This document shows, piece after piece, positions 63,736 to 64,000 of a stretch of 64,000 nt of DNA. Both the position numbers and the translations under genes were made by a program. The notes beneath the pieces were generated by a model. It searched no databases. It had not been told where the DNA came from and was given only the letters and a program-made list of their open reading frames with translations. The stretch comes from Gordonibacter sp. 28C (lineage in GTDB: Bacteria; Actinomycetota; Coriobacteriia; Coriobacteriales; Eggerthellaceae), in contig NZ_PPTR01000002.1 in the NCBI RefSeq assembly GCF_003339845.1, positions 1-64,000 of the forward strand. Direction: 5' to 3'. Within the stretch, counting starts at the first letter, position 1. Every line of letters begins with the position of its first letter.

Positions 63736-64000
63736 TTACTTCACCAGCTTTCCGAAGCGATCCCAAACCTCTTGCATGTCCGTGTCGTAGTTCTTGTCCG
63801 CCGGTTTCACGCTGCACAGCAGGCACTTGAACGGCGACCCGAACCCGAGCTTCCCGATGTACTTGTGCGGAACGAGCTCGTTGATGTTCGAGCGCCACAC
63901 CTCGTACAGGCTCGGCTCCTCTCCGTCCTTCTCGGGGAACCAGAACCCGTGCTGGGCGTGGACGACGCCCGGCTTCACGATCTGGGACACCTTCGCCTTG
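63736..64000 (-). CDS. Cassette 7 catalytic subunit, C-terminal part only
   Basis: The reading frame enters from beyond the window end and covers the last 87 or so codons of another molybdopterin oxidoreductase of this family. VVHAQHGFWFPEKDGEEPSL and the ending KLGFGSPFKCLLCSVKP match the corresponding parts of the cassette 4 and 6 enzymes. The CLLC pair near the C terminus is shared with cassette 4. The gene is truncated by the window, not by mutation as far as can be seen. Confidence 0.88.
   Translation of the reverse strand, partial: KAKVSQIVKPGVVHAQHGFWFPEKDGEEPSLYEVWRSNINELVPHKYIGKLGFGSPFKCLLCSVKPADKNYDTDMQEVWDRFGKLVK

Overview
The window is high-GC DNA that reads as the chromosome of a gut-type Actinobacterium of the family Eggerthellaceae (Eggerthella/Gordonibacter-like). 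This is inferred from the gene content and not from any search. The signs are an unusual density of cytosolic DMSO-reductase-family molybdoenzymes, LuxR regulators with large membrane sensor domains, a Tat-exported flavin reductase and a type-Z ribosomal protein S14. No tRNA, rRNA, CRISPR array, transposase or phage gene was recognised.

Layout. 164-5184 (minus) holds housekeeping genes: nagB-nagA, a large unknown membrane protein and adk. 5256-20784 is a first redox island. It carries two LuxR membrane regulators and three cassettes, each with a catalytic molybdoenzyme and a small two-cluster ferredoxin: cassette 1 at 7242-11256 (+), cassette 2 at 11396-14299 (+) and cassette 3 at 18838-14169 (-). 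20927-29880 (minus) is the ribosomal block rplB-rpsS-rplV-rpsC-rplP-rpmC-rpsQ-rplN-rplX-rplE-rpsN-rpsH-rplF-rplR-rpsE-rpmD-rplO-secY. It begins at rplB (no rpsJ-rplC-rplD-rplW) and is separated from adk by the first island. 30202-38798 carries a LuxR sensor, a Tat lipoprotein flavin reductase, a miniature membrane LuxR, an MFS transporter and a MalT-like regulator. Cassette 4 is at 42500-38866 (-). 42795-53140 is mostly core or accessory: a YgiQ radical-SAM protein, a DUF5996-like protein, a lipid kinase, a flavodiiron protein, a GGDEF-EAL protein, a DUF5714-like protein and a PucR regulator. Cassette 5 is at 57587-53137 (-), a zinc ribbon plus MFS pair at 57830-59438 (+), cassette 6 at 63279-59643 (-), and cassette 7 (64000-63388, -) runs off the window.

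How the genes work together. Each cassette has the order catalytic subunit, ferredoxin, an RNA hairpin, then accessory genes. The accessory genes are an MFS transporter (1), a zinc ribbon (2), MFS plus zinc ribbon (3, 5), or a SlyD-type FKBP chaperone plus zinc ribbon (4, 6). The catalytic subunits resemble the family that contains pyrogallol transhydroxylase, acetylene hydratase and the Eggerthella/Gordonibacter catechol dehydroxylases. The likely scheme is that MFS proteins import or exchange aromatic substrates, the molybdoenzyme reduces them in the cytosol, the ferredoxin supplies electrons, and membrane LuxR proteins sense substrate. The most novel-looking elements are a family of seven very small cysteine-rich zinc-ribbon proteins that close most cassettes, and a conserved catalytic-ferredoxin-FKBP-zinc-ribbon module seen twice. 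Substrates cannot be read from the sequence.
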